The translations under genes and the position numbers were made by a program. Source: Microthrixaceae bacterium (lineage in GTDB: Bacteria; Actinomycetota; Acidimicrobiia; Acidimicrobiales; Microtrichaceae). From it: a stretch of 64,000 bases of DNA. Below, piece by piece: positions 8,290-15,946 of this stretch. The notes beneath the pieces are model-generated. The model was not told where the DNA came from. It saw only the letters and a program-made list of their open reading frames with translations, and did no database searches. The DNA lies in NCBI GenBank assembly GCA_023957995.1, contig JAMLGK010000004.1, forward strand, positions 124,001 to 188,000. The letters run 5' to 3'. Positions within the stretch are counted from its first letter, which is position 1. Every line of letters starts with the position of its first letter.

Positions 8290-9339
8290 TCAACCGGCCA
8301 GTTCCTTGACCTTCGCCACCATGTCCTGCATTGCGGGCAGGTCCGGGGCGATCGGCTCGATGTTGAGCACGGTCACGCCGGCGGCCTTGTACTCCGCGAT
8401 GCGCTCCGCCAGATAGGCCTCGTCGCCGCAGAGTGATGTCTCCTCGAGGAACGATGCGGGCACCGCTTCGGTCGCCTCGGCCTTCTTGCCGTCGAGGTAG
8501 AGATCCTGGATCTGCTTCGCCTCGGCCTCGTAGCCGTAGCGAGTGAACAGCTGGTTGTAGAAGTTGCGCTCGCGGGCACCCATTCCACCGACATAGAGGG
8601 CGACCATTCCCGCCGAGAAGCGGCGTATCGGAGCAACGTCGGCTTCCTTGCCGATCGAGAGGAGCCCACCGGCGATCACGTCGAGCTCGCCCAGATCGGC
8701 GCTGCGGTTGGCCAAGCCGATCTCCAGGTCCTCTCCCCAGACGTCGTTGGCCCTCTGGGGATGGAAGAGAATGGGTAGCCAGCCGTCGGCCAGCTCCGCT
8801 GTCATCTGGACGTTCTTGGGTCCCAGGGACGCCACATGGACCGGGATACGTGAACGAACCGGGTGAGTGATCATCTTGAGGGCCTTGCCCAGGCCGGTGC
8901 CCTGATCGGCCGGAAGCGGCAGTTGGTAGTAGCGACCGTCGTGCACCACGGGCTCCTCGCGGGCCCAGACCTTGCGGCAGATCTCGATGACCTCACGGGT
9001 GCGGCCGATCGGTGCCTTGTAGGGGACTCCGTGGAAACCCTCGATCACCTGCGGACCGGAAGCACCGAGGCCCAGGATGGCGCGGCCACCGGAGAGCTCG
9101 TCCAGACCTGCTGCTGTCATCGCTATCAGGGTCGGGGTCCGGGTGTAGACCGGAAGGATCCCCGAGGCGATCTGGATGCTCTCGGTCTCTGCTGCCAGGT
9201 AACCCATCAGGGTCGGAGCGTCGTATCCGTACGCCTCCGCCACATAGACGATGTCCATGCCGGCGGTCTCCAGCGCCTTGACCTTGGCCACCGAGTCTGC
9301 GAACCCGCCTGCGTAGCCGATCTGCATACTCAGTTTCAC
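8290..9339 (-). CDS. LLM class F420-dependent oxidoreductase
   Basis: A bacterial-luciferase-like TIM-barrel enzyme that uses coenzyme F420 (known for the subfamily; the substrate here is unknown). It has 349 residues, the usual length. Seen: N-terminal MKLSMQIGYAGGF, the conserved GLGASGPQVIEGFHGVPY segment (family motif G-x-G-x-S-x-P), and the C-terminal GVTVLNIEPIAPD barrel end. Its ATG overlaps the stop of the 77-residue gene upstream by 4 bp (ATGA), so translation is probably coupled. It converges on the repeat region. Confidence 0.9.
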   Translation of the reverse strand: MKLSMQIGYAGGFADSVAKVKALETAGMDIVYVAEAYGYDAPTLMGYLAAETESIQIASGILPVYTRTPTLIAMTAAGLDELSGGRAILGLGASGPQVIEGFHGVPYKAPIGRTREVIEICRKVWAREEPVVHDGRYYQLPLPADQGTGLGKALKMITHPVRSRIPVHVASLGPKNVQMTAELADGWLPILFHPQRANDVWGEDLEIGLANRSADLGELDVIAGGLLSIGKEADVAPIRRFSAGMVALYVGGMGARERNFYNQLFTRYGYEAEAKQIQDLYLDGKKAEATEAVPASFLEETSLCGDEAYLAERIAEYKAAGVTVLNIEPIAPDLPAMQDMVAKVKELAG

Positions 9340-9569
9340 TGGGACTCCTCTTTGAGGGACCGGTCGTATTCCTTGGCACCCACGAGATGGCGGTCATCGA
9401 GCCACGGCACCTCGACCCCGTTGTCGAAACGGACCCGGTAGCGCACCCAACTGAACCCGGTGCGCAGCATGACCTTGCCCCGGGTACCTGCGGGCACCTC
9501 GTCCAGGTCGACCGACGCGACGACCTTCTGGTGTGCCTTGAACTCTTTTACATCGGACTCTGCAGCCAC
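9336..9569 (-). CDS. Small conserved-looking protein coupled to the LLM oxidoreductase
   Basis: 77 residues, starting with GTG at 9567-9569. Not recognised as a named family. The sequence has alternating hydrophobic residues and a VPAGTRGKVML segment followed by WVRYRVRFDNG, which resembles the SH3-like beta-barrel pattern of proteins that control access to a partner (inference). A TAGCTT box ends 7 nt before the GTG, and the stop overlaps the LLM start by 4 bp, so the two genes form a leaderless two-gene operon. The tight coupling suggests it acts with the F420 enzyme. Confidence 0.7.
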   Translation of the reverse strand: MAAESDVKEFKAHQKVVASVDLDEVPAGTRGKVMLRTGFSWVRYRVRFDNGVEVPWLDDRHLVGAKEYDRSLKEESQ

Positions 9570-9575
9570 GCTGAC

Positions 9576-9581
9576 AAGCTA
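9576..9581 (-). promoter_or_regulatory. -10-like TAGCTT for a leaderless mRNA
   Basis: On the minus strand, TAGCTT ends 7 nt before the GTG start at 9569. Confidence 0.45.
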
Positions 9582-9593
9582 CCCGTACGCACC

Positions 9594-9616
9594 ACCTGAC
9601 ACAGAAACCGTCAGGT
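9594..9616. terminator. Possible hairpin between two minus-strand genes
   Basis: ACCTGAC at 9594-9600 pairs with GTCAGGT at 9610-9616 around a 9-nt loop. It covers the stop of the acyl-CoA dehydrogenase gene. The stem is 7 bp with no U-tract, so a weak terminator or a chance fold are both possible. Confidence 0.3.
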
Positions 9617-10741
9617 TCGTGGCGATTCGGGCTCCTTGGGCAGGCCGAGCACCTTCTCGGCGATGATGTTGCGTTGTACCTCGCCGGTTCCACCGCCGAT
9701 CGTGAGTGCTGGCGCAAACAGGTACCCGAAGTGCCACAACGGATCCTCGGCTCCCAGCGGACCGGCATCCACGCACATGCCGGCGGCCCCGGCCAGGTCC
9801 TTCGCGAGGGCCATGATGTGCTGGCCGTGCTCGTCGGCCAGCACCTTGCGCACCGATGCCTCGGGCCCCGGCGCCTCGCCCTTGATCGCCGCTGTGACCG
9901 TGCGGAGTCTGATCAGTCGGAGAACCTCCGACTCGCTCCACATGCGCACGGCTGCCTGGCGCAGAAGGGGGTCCTGCACTCCCCCGCGCTCGCGAACGAG
10001 GTCGATCAGGTCCCCGGCCGCTGGGCCCATCCCCCACAGCGCACCCCCGCTGCTCAGCGACACGCGTTCGTTGGCGAGGGTGACCTTCGCCAACCGCCAA
10101 CCATCGTCCACCTCACCCACGACGTTGTCGTGTGGGATCCGTACGTCGTCGAAGAACACCTCGTTGAAGGTGTGCGATCCGGTCATCTCCACGATCGGAC
10201 GCACCTCGATCCCGTCCGCATCCATCGGACAGACGAAATAGGTGATGCCCTGTTGCTTGGCGAGTTCGGTGTTGGTCCGGGCGATCAGGATCCCGTAGCG
10301 CGCGACGTGCCCGAAGGAGGTCCACACCTTCTGGCCGCTCACCACCCATTCGTCACCATCTCGCACGGCGGTGGTCGACAGTGAGGCCAGATCACTGCCC
10401 GCGCCCGGCTCGCTGAAGAGCTGACACCAGATGTCCTCCGCCGAGAGCAGTCGCGGAAGATAGCGCCGTTGCTGTTCCTCGGTCCCCGCAGCGAGCAGGG
10501 TCGGGCCGGCCCAACCGATGCCGATCTGGTTCTGGGGCCGGCGCACTCCGGAGCGTCGCAACTCCTCGTCGATCACCAGCTGGAGGATCGGATCCGCATC
10601 CAACCCGTAGGGAGCGGGCCAGTGCGGTGCCACATAGCCGGATTCGGCCAGCTCGACATCGCTCGGATCGGGATGCTCCTCGAGCCAGCTGCGCACACTG
10701 AGTCGCCTGGGATCATCCTCGGATGGCATCTCGAAGTCCAT
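9611..10741 (-). CDS. Acyl-CoA dehydrogenase family protein
   Basis: FAD enzyme introducing a double bond in an acyl-CoA thioester. 376 residues from ATG 10739-10741. Seen: the middle-domain motif WCQLFSEPGAGSDLASL, followed by GQKVWTS, and the C-terminal GGGTGEVQRNIIAEKVLGLP. The N-terminal helical domain is short, as in the FadE subgroup that pairs as heteromers for steroid or branched-chain side chains. The same gene type recurs at 17098-18240 with strikingly similar blocks (VAPHWP...GLDADP, NQIGIGWAGPT), which indicates paralogs. A TAGGTT box ends 8 nt before the ATG. It diverges from the acyl-CoA ligase gene. An in-frame extension upstream to 11896 overlaps that ligase and is a shadow. 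Confidence 0.92.
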   Translation of the reverse strand: MDFEMPSEDDPRRLSVRSWLEEHPDPSDVELAESGYVAPHWPAPYGLDADPILQLVIDEELRRSGVRRPQNQIGIGWAGPTLLAAGTEEQQRRYLPRLLSAEDIWCQLFSEPGAGSDLASLSTTAVRDGDEWVVSGQKVWTSFGHVARYGILIARTNTELAKQQGITYFVCPMDADGIEVRPIVEMTGSHTFNEVFFDDVRIPHDNVVGEVDDGWRLAKVTLANERVSLSSGGALWGMGPAAGDLIDLVRERGGVQDPLLRQAAVRMWSESEVLRLIRLRTVTAAIKGEAPGPEASVRKVLADEHGQHIMALAKDLAGAAGMCVDAGPLGAEDPLWHFGYLFAPALTIGGGTGEVQRNIIAEKVLGLPKEPESPRT

Positions 10742-10748
10742 GGCCGGG

Positions 10749-10754
10749 AACCTA
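10749..10754 (-). promoter_or_regulatory. -10-like TAGGTT for a leaderless mRNA
   Basis: Minus-strand TAGGTT ends 8 nt before the ATG at 10741, and no ribosome-binding site lies between. Confidence 0.45.
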
Positions 10755-10828
10755 CCCGCAGGCCAGGACCGGGTCACCCAGTGCCTACACTGCTGTGCCT
10801 GCACCGCCGCTCGAACCAGGGGGACACG

Positions 10829-12451
10829 ATGGCCGGATGGAACTTTGCCGAACTGTGGGAGGCCGTGGCCGAGCGCTTCGGCGACTCCACGGCCCAGATC
10901 CAGGGGGACCGTCGGCTCACCTGGTCCGAGACCGATGCGCGGGCCAATGGCCTCGCCCGTCACCTCCTCGATGCCGGAGCCGTCCACCAGGACAAGGTGG
11001 CGCTGTATCTCTACAACGGTCCTGAGTACATGGAGACCGCTTTCGCCGCCTACAAGGCCGGCCTGGTCCCTGTGAACACCAACTACCGCTACCTGGGTGA
11101 CGAACTCGCCTACCTGTGGGACAACGCAGATGCGATCGCCGTGGTGTTCCACTCCTCGTTCACCGAGCGGGTGGAATCCGTGCGGGACCGTGTGCCCGGT
11201 GTGAGGGTCTGGCTCTGGGTGGACGACGGCCACGGCGACTGTCCCGAATGGGCAACGCCCTATGAATCCGCCGCAGCTCCCACCGATGGGCCGGTCATGG
11301 GCGAATGGGGACGCTCCGGCGATGACATCCTCATGATCTACACCGGCGGTACCACCGGAATGCCCAAGGGCGTCATGTGGCGCCAGGACGACCTGATCCG
11401 AGCGGTGTGCGCAGCAGGCAACGCGATCCTGCTCGAGGACCCAGAATCCGTGGGTGGAGCCACCGGGGCCATAGCGGCGCTCGACGGCGCGGGCCCTCCC
11501 GGGTTGCCCGCGTGCCCCCTGATGCACGGCACCGGTTGGTTCACCGCCAACCTCTACTGGACCCAGGGTGGCTCCGTGGTGACCCTCGAGGAGCGGCACC
11601 TCGACGTCGAGGAGTTGCTCGACACCATCGAGCGGGAGAAAGTCGGCGCGCTCACCATCGTGGGCGACACCTTCGCACGGCCGATCGTCAAGGCGCTCGA
11701 CGCCGAACCCGACCGTTGGGACCTCTCGAGCCTGTTCATCGTCACCTCCTCCGGCGTCATGTGGAGCGAGACCACCAAGAAGGCACTGCTCGCCCACCAT
11801 CCCGGAATGCTCCTGATCGATTCGTTCTCGTCCTCCGAGGCGATCGGACTCGGACAGTCCGTGTCGAGTGCGGGCAACGAGGAGAAGACTGCGCACTTCT
11901 CTCTCGGTGCGGGATCAGCGGTTTTCGACGACGACGGCAAGCCCGTGGAGCCCGGGTCCGGGGTCCGGGGTCGCGTGGCGGTTCCGGGGCACACCCCGAT
12001 CGGCTACTACAAGGACCCCGAGAAGTCCGCGGCCACGTTCATCCAGCACAACGGCGTGCGGTACTCCATGCCCGGCGACTACGCGACCGTCGAGGCCGAC
12101 GGCTCGATCACCCTGCTGGGACGCGGCTCGGTGTGCATCAACACCGGCGGCGAGAAGGTGTTCCCCGAGGAGGTGGAGGAAGCCCTGAAGCTCCACGACT
12201 CGGTGGCGGACGCCGTGGTGGTCGGTGTTCCCGACGACAAGTTCGGCCAGGCGATCACCGCCGTGGTGGAGCCGGCCGGCCCCTCTGTCGACGAGTCGGA
12301 GTTGATCGAGCACGTCAAGGCGCACCTGGCGCACTACAAGGCTCCCAAGCGGGTCCTCGAGATCGACACGATCGGCAGGGCCCCCAACGCGAAGGTCGAC
12401 TACAAGCGACTCACGTCCTATGCGTGCGACGAACTGGGCATCTCCAGCTGA
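10829..12451 (+). CDS. Acyl-CoA synthetase (AMP-binding enzyme)
   Basis: Activates a carboxylic acid to its CoA thioester through an acyl-adenylate. It has 540 residues from ATG 10829, which is preceded by CCAGGGGGA. Seen: the P-loop-like motif YTGGTTGMPKG (about 171-181), the adenine/substrate region with DSFSSSEAIGLGQ, and the C-terminal hinge block LLGRGSVCINTGGEKVFPEEVEEAL. The usual GD near the hinge is present as MPGDYATVEADG. The CINTGGEKVFPEEVE block is typical of the fatty-acid or steroid ligases in actinobacterial lipid operons. Divergent from the acyl-CoA dehydrogenase gene with about 87 bp between starts. Confidence 0.92.
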   Translation: MAGWNFAELWEAVAERFGDSTAQIQGDRRLTWSETDARANGLARHLLDAGAVHQDKVALYLYNGPEYMETAFAAYKAGLVPVNTNYRYLGDELAYLWDNADAIAVVFHSSFTERVESVRDRVPGVRVWLWVDDGHGDCPEWATPYESAAAPTDGPVMGEWGRSGDDILMIYTGGTTGMPKGVMWRQDDLIRAVCAAGNAILLEDPESVGGATGAIAALDGAGPPGLPACPLMHGTGWFTANLYWTQGGSVVTLEERHLDVEELLDTIEREKVGALTIVGDTFARPIVKALDAEPDRWDLSSLFIVTSSGVMWSETTKKALLAHHPGMLLIDSFSSSEAIGLGQSVSSAGNEEKTAHFSLGAGSAVFDDDGKPVEPGSGVRGRVAVPGHTPIGYYKDPEKSAATFIQHNGVRYSMPGDYATVEADGSITLLGRGSVCINTGGEKVFPEEVEEALKLHDSVADAVVVGVPDDKFGQAITAVVEPAGPSVDESELIEHVKAHLAHYKAPKRVLEIDTIGRAPNAKVDYKRLTSYACDELGISS

Positions 12452-12573
12452 ATCCAGCCGCTGCAGCGCGGGAACGACGCAGGCGCCAGCGCCGGGGAAC
12501 GCGGTCTCGGTTGGCCGAAGGGGTCGGTTCCGCCGTAGCGTGGCAGCCGAAAAGACCGGCTGAACCGGCTGGC

Positions 12574-12579
12574 CCTACG
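12574..12579 (+). promoter_or_regulatory. -10-like TACGCT before the SDR gene
   Basis: TACGCT is followed by a short leader with GGAGGAG, placed 5-6 nt before the ATG at 12599. This is a leadered promoter with a strong ribosome-binding site. Confidence 0.4.
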
Positions 12580-12598
12580 CTCCCCCGGAGGAGACCCC

Positions 12599-13492
12599 AT
12601 GAGTGATCTCGGATTCGACGGCCAGGTTGCGATCGTCACCGGCGCAGGCGGCGGGCTGGGCCGCTCGCACGCGCTGGAATTGGCCCGCAGAGGTGCACGT
12701 GTCGTGGTCAACGACCTCGGTGGTGCCGTCGACGGTTCCGGGGGCAGCGACTCCGCTGCCCAGAAGGTGGTCGACGAGATCACCGCTGCCGGCGGCGAGG
12801 CGGTTGCCGACCACAACTCGGTGGCGACCCCCGAAGGTGGCGCGGCCATCGTGCAGACCGCTCTCGATGCGTTCGACACGATCGACATCGTGATCAACAA
12901 CGCAGGCATCCTGCGCGACAAGACCTTCCACAACATGACCCCCGAGCTCCTGGAGCCGGTCATCGCGGTGCACCTGCTCGGAGCGTTCTACGTCACCCAG
13001 CCCGCCTGGGTCGTCATGCGCGACAAGGGCTACGGCCGCATCGTGAACACGAGCTCCAACTCGGGCCTCCTGGGCAACTTCGGCCAGGCCAACTACGGCG
13101 CCGCCAAGATGGGCCTGGTCGGGTTCACGCGGGTACTCGCCAACGAGGGCAAGGCCAAGGGGATCAAGGCCAACGCCATCGCACCGGTTGCCAAGACCCG
13201 CATGACCGAGGACCTGCTCGGCCCACTCGGCGACAAGCTGGAGCCCACCGAGGTCACACCGACGGTGGTCTACCTCGCACACGAGGACTGCCCCGTGAAC
13301 GGCGAGGTCTACTCCGTGGCCGGCGGGGTGGTCGCCCGCTACTTCATCGGCCTCACCCAGGGTTGGTACTCCGAGGGTCACACTCCCGAGGACGTGCGCG
13401 ACAACTTCGAACAGATCCGCGACGAGGCCGACTACCTCGTGCCAGAGGATCCCTCCGGCGAGCTCAAGAAGCTCCTCGAGACGCTCCAGTAG
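12599..13492 (+). CDS. SDR family dehydrogenase, MFE-2-type 3-hydroxyacyl-CoA dehydrogenase-like
   Basis: Short-chain dehydrogenase that most resembles the dehydrogenase domain of peroxisomal multifunctional enzyme 2, which oxidises (3R)-hydroxyacyl-CoA in beta-oxidation. 297 residues. Seen: cofactor motif TGAGGGLG at about 15-22, NDLGG around 40-44 (long after the second strand, as in MFE-2), INNAG at about 99-103, the catalytic Ser in NTSSNSG, and YGAAK with catalytic Tyr and Lys. The C-terminal extension (GWYSEGHTPEDVRDNF) is also typical of this subgroup. Its final codons (GAG ACG CTC CAG) resemble the 18-bp tandem repeat that follows directly. Confidence 0.9.
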   Translation: MSDLGFDGQVAIVTGAGGGLGRSHALELARRGARVVVNDLGGAVDGSGGSDSAAQKVVDEITAAGGEAVADHNSVATPEGGAAIVQTALDAFDTIDIVINNAGILRDKTFHNMTPELLEPVIAVHLLGAFYVTQPAWVVMRDKGYGRIVNTSSNSGLLGNFGQANYGAAKMGLVGFTRVLANEGKAKGIKANAIAPVAKTRMTEDLLGPLGDKLEPTEVTPTVVYLAHEDCPVNGEVYSVAGGVVARYFIGLTQGWYSEGHTPEDVRDNFEQIRDEADYLVPEDPSGELKKLLETLQ

Positions 13493-13499
13493 TAGTCCC

Positions 13500-13589
13500 G
13501 GGACGCTCAGCAGCCTCGAGACGTTCAGCAGCCTCGAGACGTTCAGCAACTTCGAGACGTTCAGCAACTTCGAGACGTTCAGCAAGAAG
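13500..13589. repeat. 18-bp tandem repeat, five copies, next to the SDR stop codon
   Basis: Copies at 13500-13517, 13518-13535, 13536-13553, 13554-13571 and 13572-13589; the consensus is GAGACGTTCAGCAACTTC, with GCCTC ends in the first copies. The unit resembles the last codons of the preceding gene (GAGACGCTCCAG), so the array probably arose by duplication of the gene's 3' end. Confidence 0.95.
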
Positions 13590-13664
13590 GCATCCGATGG
13601 CGACCCCGGGATCTGCCGTCATCGGGCGTCGGGGAACGGCCACACCGCCGAACAGGGAGACACC

Positions 13665-14522
13665 GTGGAGCACACCGGCTCGATAACCGAGTACGGCTCC
13701 TCGGACCACGCGGCGAAGTACCGATCCACCGCGGGCACCCAGGAGCCGATGGACCCGGAGCTGAAGCGACGTTGCCTCGCGGACCTCGAGCGGGACGGCT
13801 ACACCATCATCGAAGGCGTCTTCGACGACGCCACCATCGCAGAGGTGCGAAGCGAGACAGAGCCGCTGTTCGAACACGTCGGTGGTCGAAACGCCTTCGA
13901 GGGATTCGCCACCCGTCGGCTCTACTCACCGCTCGATGAGACCCGGGTGCTCGATCAGTTCGTGGAACACCCGATCGCCCTGGGGCTCCTGGACGAGGTT
14001 CTCGAAGCGAACTACCTGCTGTCGCAGCTGCAGGTCATCGACATCGCTCCCGGAGAGTCGGCGCAGCCGTTGCACCCCGACGATGCCTTCTACCCGTGGC
14101 CCCGACCCCGACCGCCGCTCGGCGCTGCGACGATCATCGCGGTCGACGACTTCACCGAGGACAACGGCGCCACGGTGGTGATCCCGGGCAGCCACAGCTG
14201 GGATGACCACCTGCCCACCGAGGAGGAGATCGCCACCTCGGTTCCTGCGGTCATGCCAGCCGGGTCGATGTTGTTGTTCCTCGGCACGACCTGGCACGGA
14301 GGGGGCGAAAACAGGTCGTCCGGCCCTCGAATGTGTGTCACCGCCCAGTACTGCGCTCCGTGGTGCCGCCCCCAGGAGAACTTCAGCCTCTCGGTGGACC
14401 GCGCCCGGGTCGCACGTTCCAGTGAACACATGCAGCGCCTGCTCGGTTACAGCATCCACCCGCCCTTCATGGGTTTCGTCCGCGGCATGCATCCCAAGCG
14501 GGTCCTGGAGCAACCGGAGTAG
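13665..14522 (+). CDS. Phytanoyl-CoA dioxygenase family protein
   Basis: Fe(II)/2-oxoglutarate-dependent hydroxylase family that starts alpha-oxidation of branched fatty acids or hydroxylates other small molecules. 285 residues starting at GTG 13665, which is preceded by CAGGGAGA. Seen: the iron-binding HPDD (His and Asp) in the double-stranded beta-helix, and the distal His in WHGGGENRSS, whose later Arg residues bind 2-oxoglutarate. The first 25 residues are a low-complexity extension. It follows the MFE-2-like gene by 172 bp containing a repeat array, so whether they form an operon is unclear. Its role in phytol or other branched-lipid breakdown is inferred from context. Confidence 0.85.
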   Translation: MEHTGSITEYGSSDHAAKYRSTAGTQEPMDPELKRRCLADLERDGYTIIEGVFDDATIAEVRSETEPLFEHVGGRNAFEGFATRRLYSPLDETRVLDQFVEHPIALGLLDEVLEANYLLSQLQVIDIAPGESAQPLHPDDAFYPWPRPRPPLGAATIIAVDDFTEDNGATVVIPGSHSWDDHLPTEEEIATSVPAVMPAGSMLLFLGTTWHGGGENRSSGPRMCVTAQYCAPWCRPQENFSLSVDRARVARSSEHMQRLLGYSIHPPFMGFVRGMHPKRVLEQPE

Positions 14523-14568
14523 AGCCGCGCAGCTCCGGTACCGCGTCCGTTGCGGGCCACGTGCTCGC

Positions 14569-14574
14569 TAACGT
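14569..14574 (+). promoter_or_regulatory. -10-like TAACGT for a leaderless mRNA
   Basis: TAACGT ends 8 nt before the ATG at 14582, supporting that start over an in-frame codon 21 nt earlier. Confidence 0.45.
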
Positions 14575-14581
14575 GCGCCTC

Positions 14582-15346
14582 ATGGCACTTCGCGTAGGCG
14601 TACAGCTCCACCCGCAGGCGACCAGCGTCGCCGATCTCCGAGATGCCTGGAAGGCCGCCGACGGAATGGGCGCTGACTCGATCTGGGTGTGGGACCACTT
14701 CTTCCCGCTCTACGGCGATCCCGACGCGGAGCACTTCGAGGCCTGGACCCTGATGGCAGCCATGGCCACCGACACCGAACGCGCGCGCATCGGCACCCTC
14801 GTGACCGGAAACAGCTACCGGAATCCCGAACTCCTCGCCGACATGGCCCGCACCGTCGATCACATCTCGGGCGGCCGCGCCTATCTGGCGGTGGGTTCCG
14901 GCTGGTTCGAGCGCGACTACACCGAGTACGGCTACGACTTCGGAACCGCGATCGGTCGGCTGCGCCAGCTGGAGTCCGACCTGCCGCGGATGAAGGAACG
15001 CATCTCCAGACTCAATCCACCACCCATGGGAGATCTTCCATTGATGATCGGTGGGTCCGGGGAGAAGGTCACCCTTCGTCTCGTGGCCGAGCATGCAGAT
15101 GCTTGGAACACCTTCGGGCCACCGGAGAACTTCGCGGCCAAGAACGCCGTGCTGAACAAGTGGTGCGACGATACGGGCCGCAACCCCGCCGAGATAGAAC
15201 GCACCGTGGCGGTGAACGCCGACGACGTGGACGATGTCGGACGCTACGTGGATGCAGGCGCAGACCACGTCATAGTGATGATCGGTCCGCCGTTCGATCT
15301 CGATCCACTGGCATCGCTCATCGAGCAGCGTCCACGGTTCGGCTGA
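14582..15346 (+). CDS. LLM class F420-dependent oxidoreductase (short form)
   Basis: Luciferase-like F420 enzyme, 254 residues, shorter than the usual 300-350 because the C-terminal insertion region is reduced. Seen: N-terminal RVGVQLHPQATS, the WVWDHFFPLYGDPD block, RIGTLVTGNSYRNPELLA (a family hallmark for F420 binding), LAVGSGWFERDYTEYGY, and the phosphate-binding LPLMIGGSGEK. The substrate is unknown. It resembles the larger enzyme at 37010-38041, which shares the TLVTG.xYRNP and MIGGSGEK/MVGGSGEK motifs. Confidence 0.9.
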   Translation: MALRVGVQLHPQATSVADLRDAWKAADGMGADSIWVWDHFFPLYGDPDAEHFEAWTLMAAMATDTERARIGTLVTGNSYRNPELLADMARTVDHISGGRAYLAVGSGWFERDYTEYGYDFGTAIGRLRQLESDLPRMKERISRLNPPPMGDLPLMIGGSGEKVTLRLVAEHADAWNTFGPPENFAAKNAVLNKWCDDTGRNPAEIERTVAVNADDVDDVGRYVDAGADHVIVMIGPPFDLDPLASLIEQRPRFG

Positions 15347-15349
15347 TCG

Positions 15350-15383
15350 GTTCCGTCGACCCTCATCCGGTGGGCGACGGAAC
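15350..15383. terminator. Hairpin between convergent genes
   Basis: GTTCCGTCG at 15350-15358 pairs perfectly with CGACGGAAC at 15375-15383 around a 16-nt loop. It sits between the stops of the convergent LLM gene and the NTF2-like gene, a position fitting a bidirectional terminator. No U-tract is present. Confidence 0.45.
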
Positions 15384-15391
15384 GGGGTTGA

Positions 15392-15754
15392 TCAGTCGGG
15401 TTCGGGTAGTGGACCGAAGAACCCGATGACCCGCGCGACCTTGCCGTGGCCATCGACCTCGACGACATCGAATCCGGGAAGCACCAGTTCACCGTCACGG
15501 GTGATCGACCAGCTGTAGCGGTACAGCCCGTGGTGGCTGTCAACGCCGCTGGTACGCGCATAGGACGCCCCGGGTAGGTCTGCATGCACCTGGTGGACGT
15601 TCGCCTCGAACTCGTCGATCCCGCGGGTCTCGATGCTGGGGTCGATGAACTCGATCTCAGTGGCGAGGGCGGCGTCGAGGTGCCCGCGGACCTTGGCCGG
15701 ATCGGGCTCGTTCCAGGCAGCGAGCATCCGGTCGAACGCCTCTGGATAGGTCAT
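15392..15754 (-). CDS. SnoaL/NTF2-like small protein
   Basis: 120 residues from ATG 15752-15754. The pattern of an N-terminal helix pair (YPEAFDRMLAAWNEPDPAKVRGHL), followed by IEFIDPS and a curved-sheet series ending with VARVIGFFGPLPEPD, matches the SnoaL-like branch of the NTF2 fold. Such proteins act as small isomerases, hydrolases or polyketide cyclases, or only bind ligands; the reaction cannot be told from sequence. It converges on the LLM gene. A longer in-frame start to 15820 adds an unconserved Arg/Gly-rich segment and is less likely. Confidence 0.7.
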   Translation of the reverse strand: MTYPEAFDRMLAAWNEPDPAKVRGHLDAALATEIEFIDPSIETRGIDEFEANVHQVHADLPGASYARTSGVDSHHGLYRYSWSITRDGELVLPGFDVVEVDGHGKVARVIGFFGPLPEPD

Positions 15755-15934
15755 GACCCGGGGCCGACCCGACCCTGCACTGCCCAAGTCGTCATGCACC
15801 GGAGGGTACTCCCGCCGCATCGGACGCGACCGGCGATCGCGTTCGCCGGGTCCAGACGGACACGAGGAGGCTCGGGAAGTCGCGCCGGTGCAGCGATCGC
15901 GGTGTGGGTGCTCGCATTGTGGGGAGATTGAACC

Positions 15935-15940
15935 TAGAAC
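15935..15940 (+). promoter_or_regulatory. -10-like TAGAAC for a leaderless mRNA
   Basis: TAGAAC ends 7 nt before the ATG at 15947. The identical hexamer at the identical distance precedes the acyl-CoA ligase start at 39672. Confidence 0.4.
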
Positions 15941-15946
15941 CTCTGT

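Noticed and set aside
9611..11896. In-frame extension of the acyl-CoA dehydrogenase to 11896
   Set aside because: The extra part overlaps the acyl-CoA ligase gene on the other strand, and a leaderless start at 10741 fits the family length.
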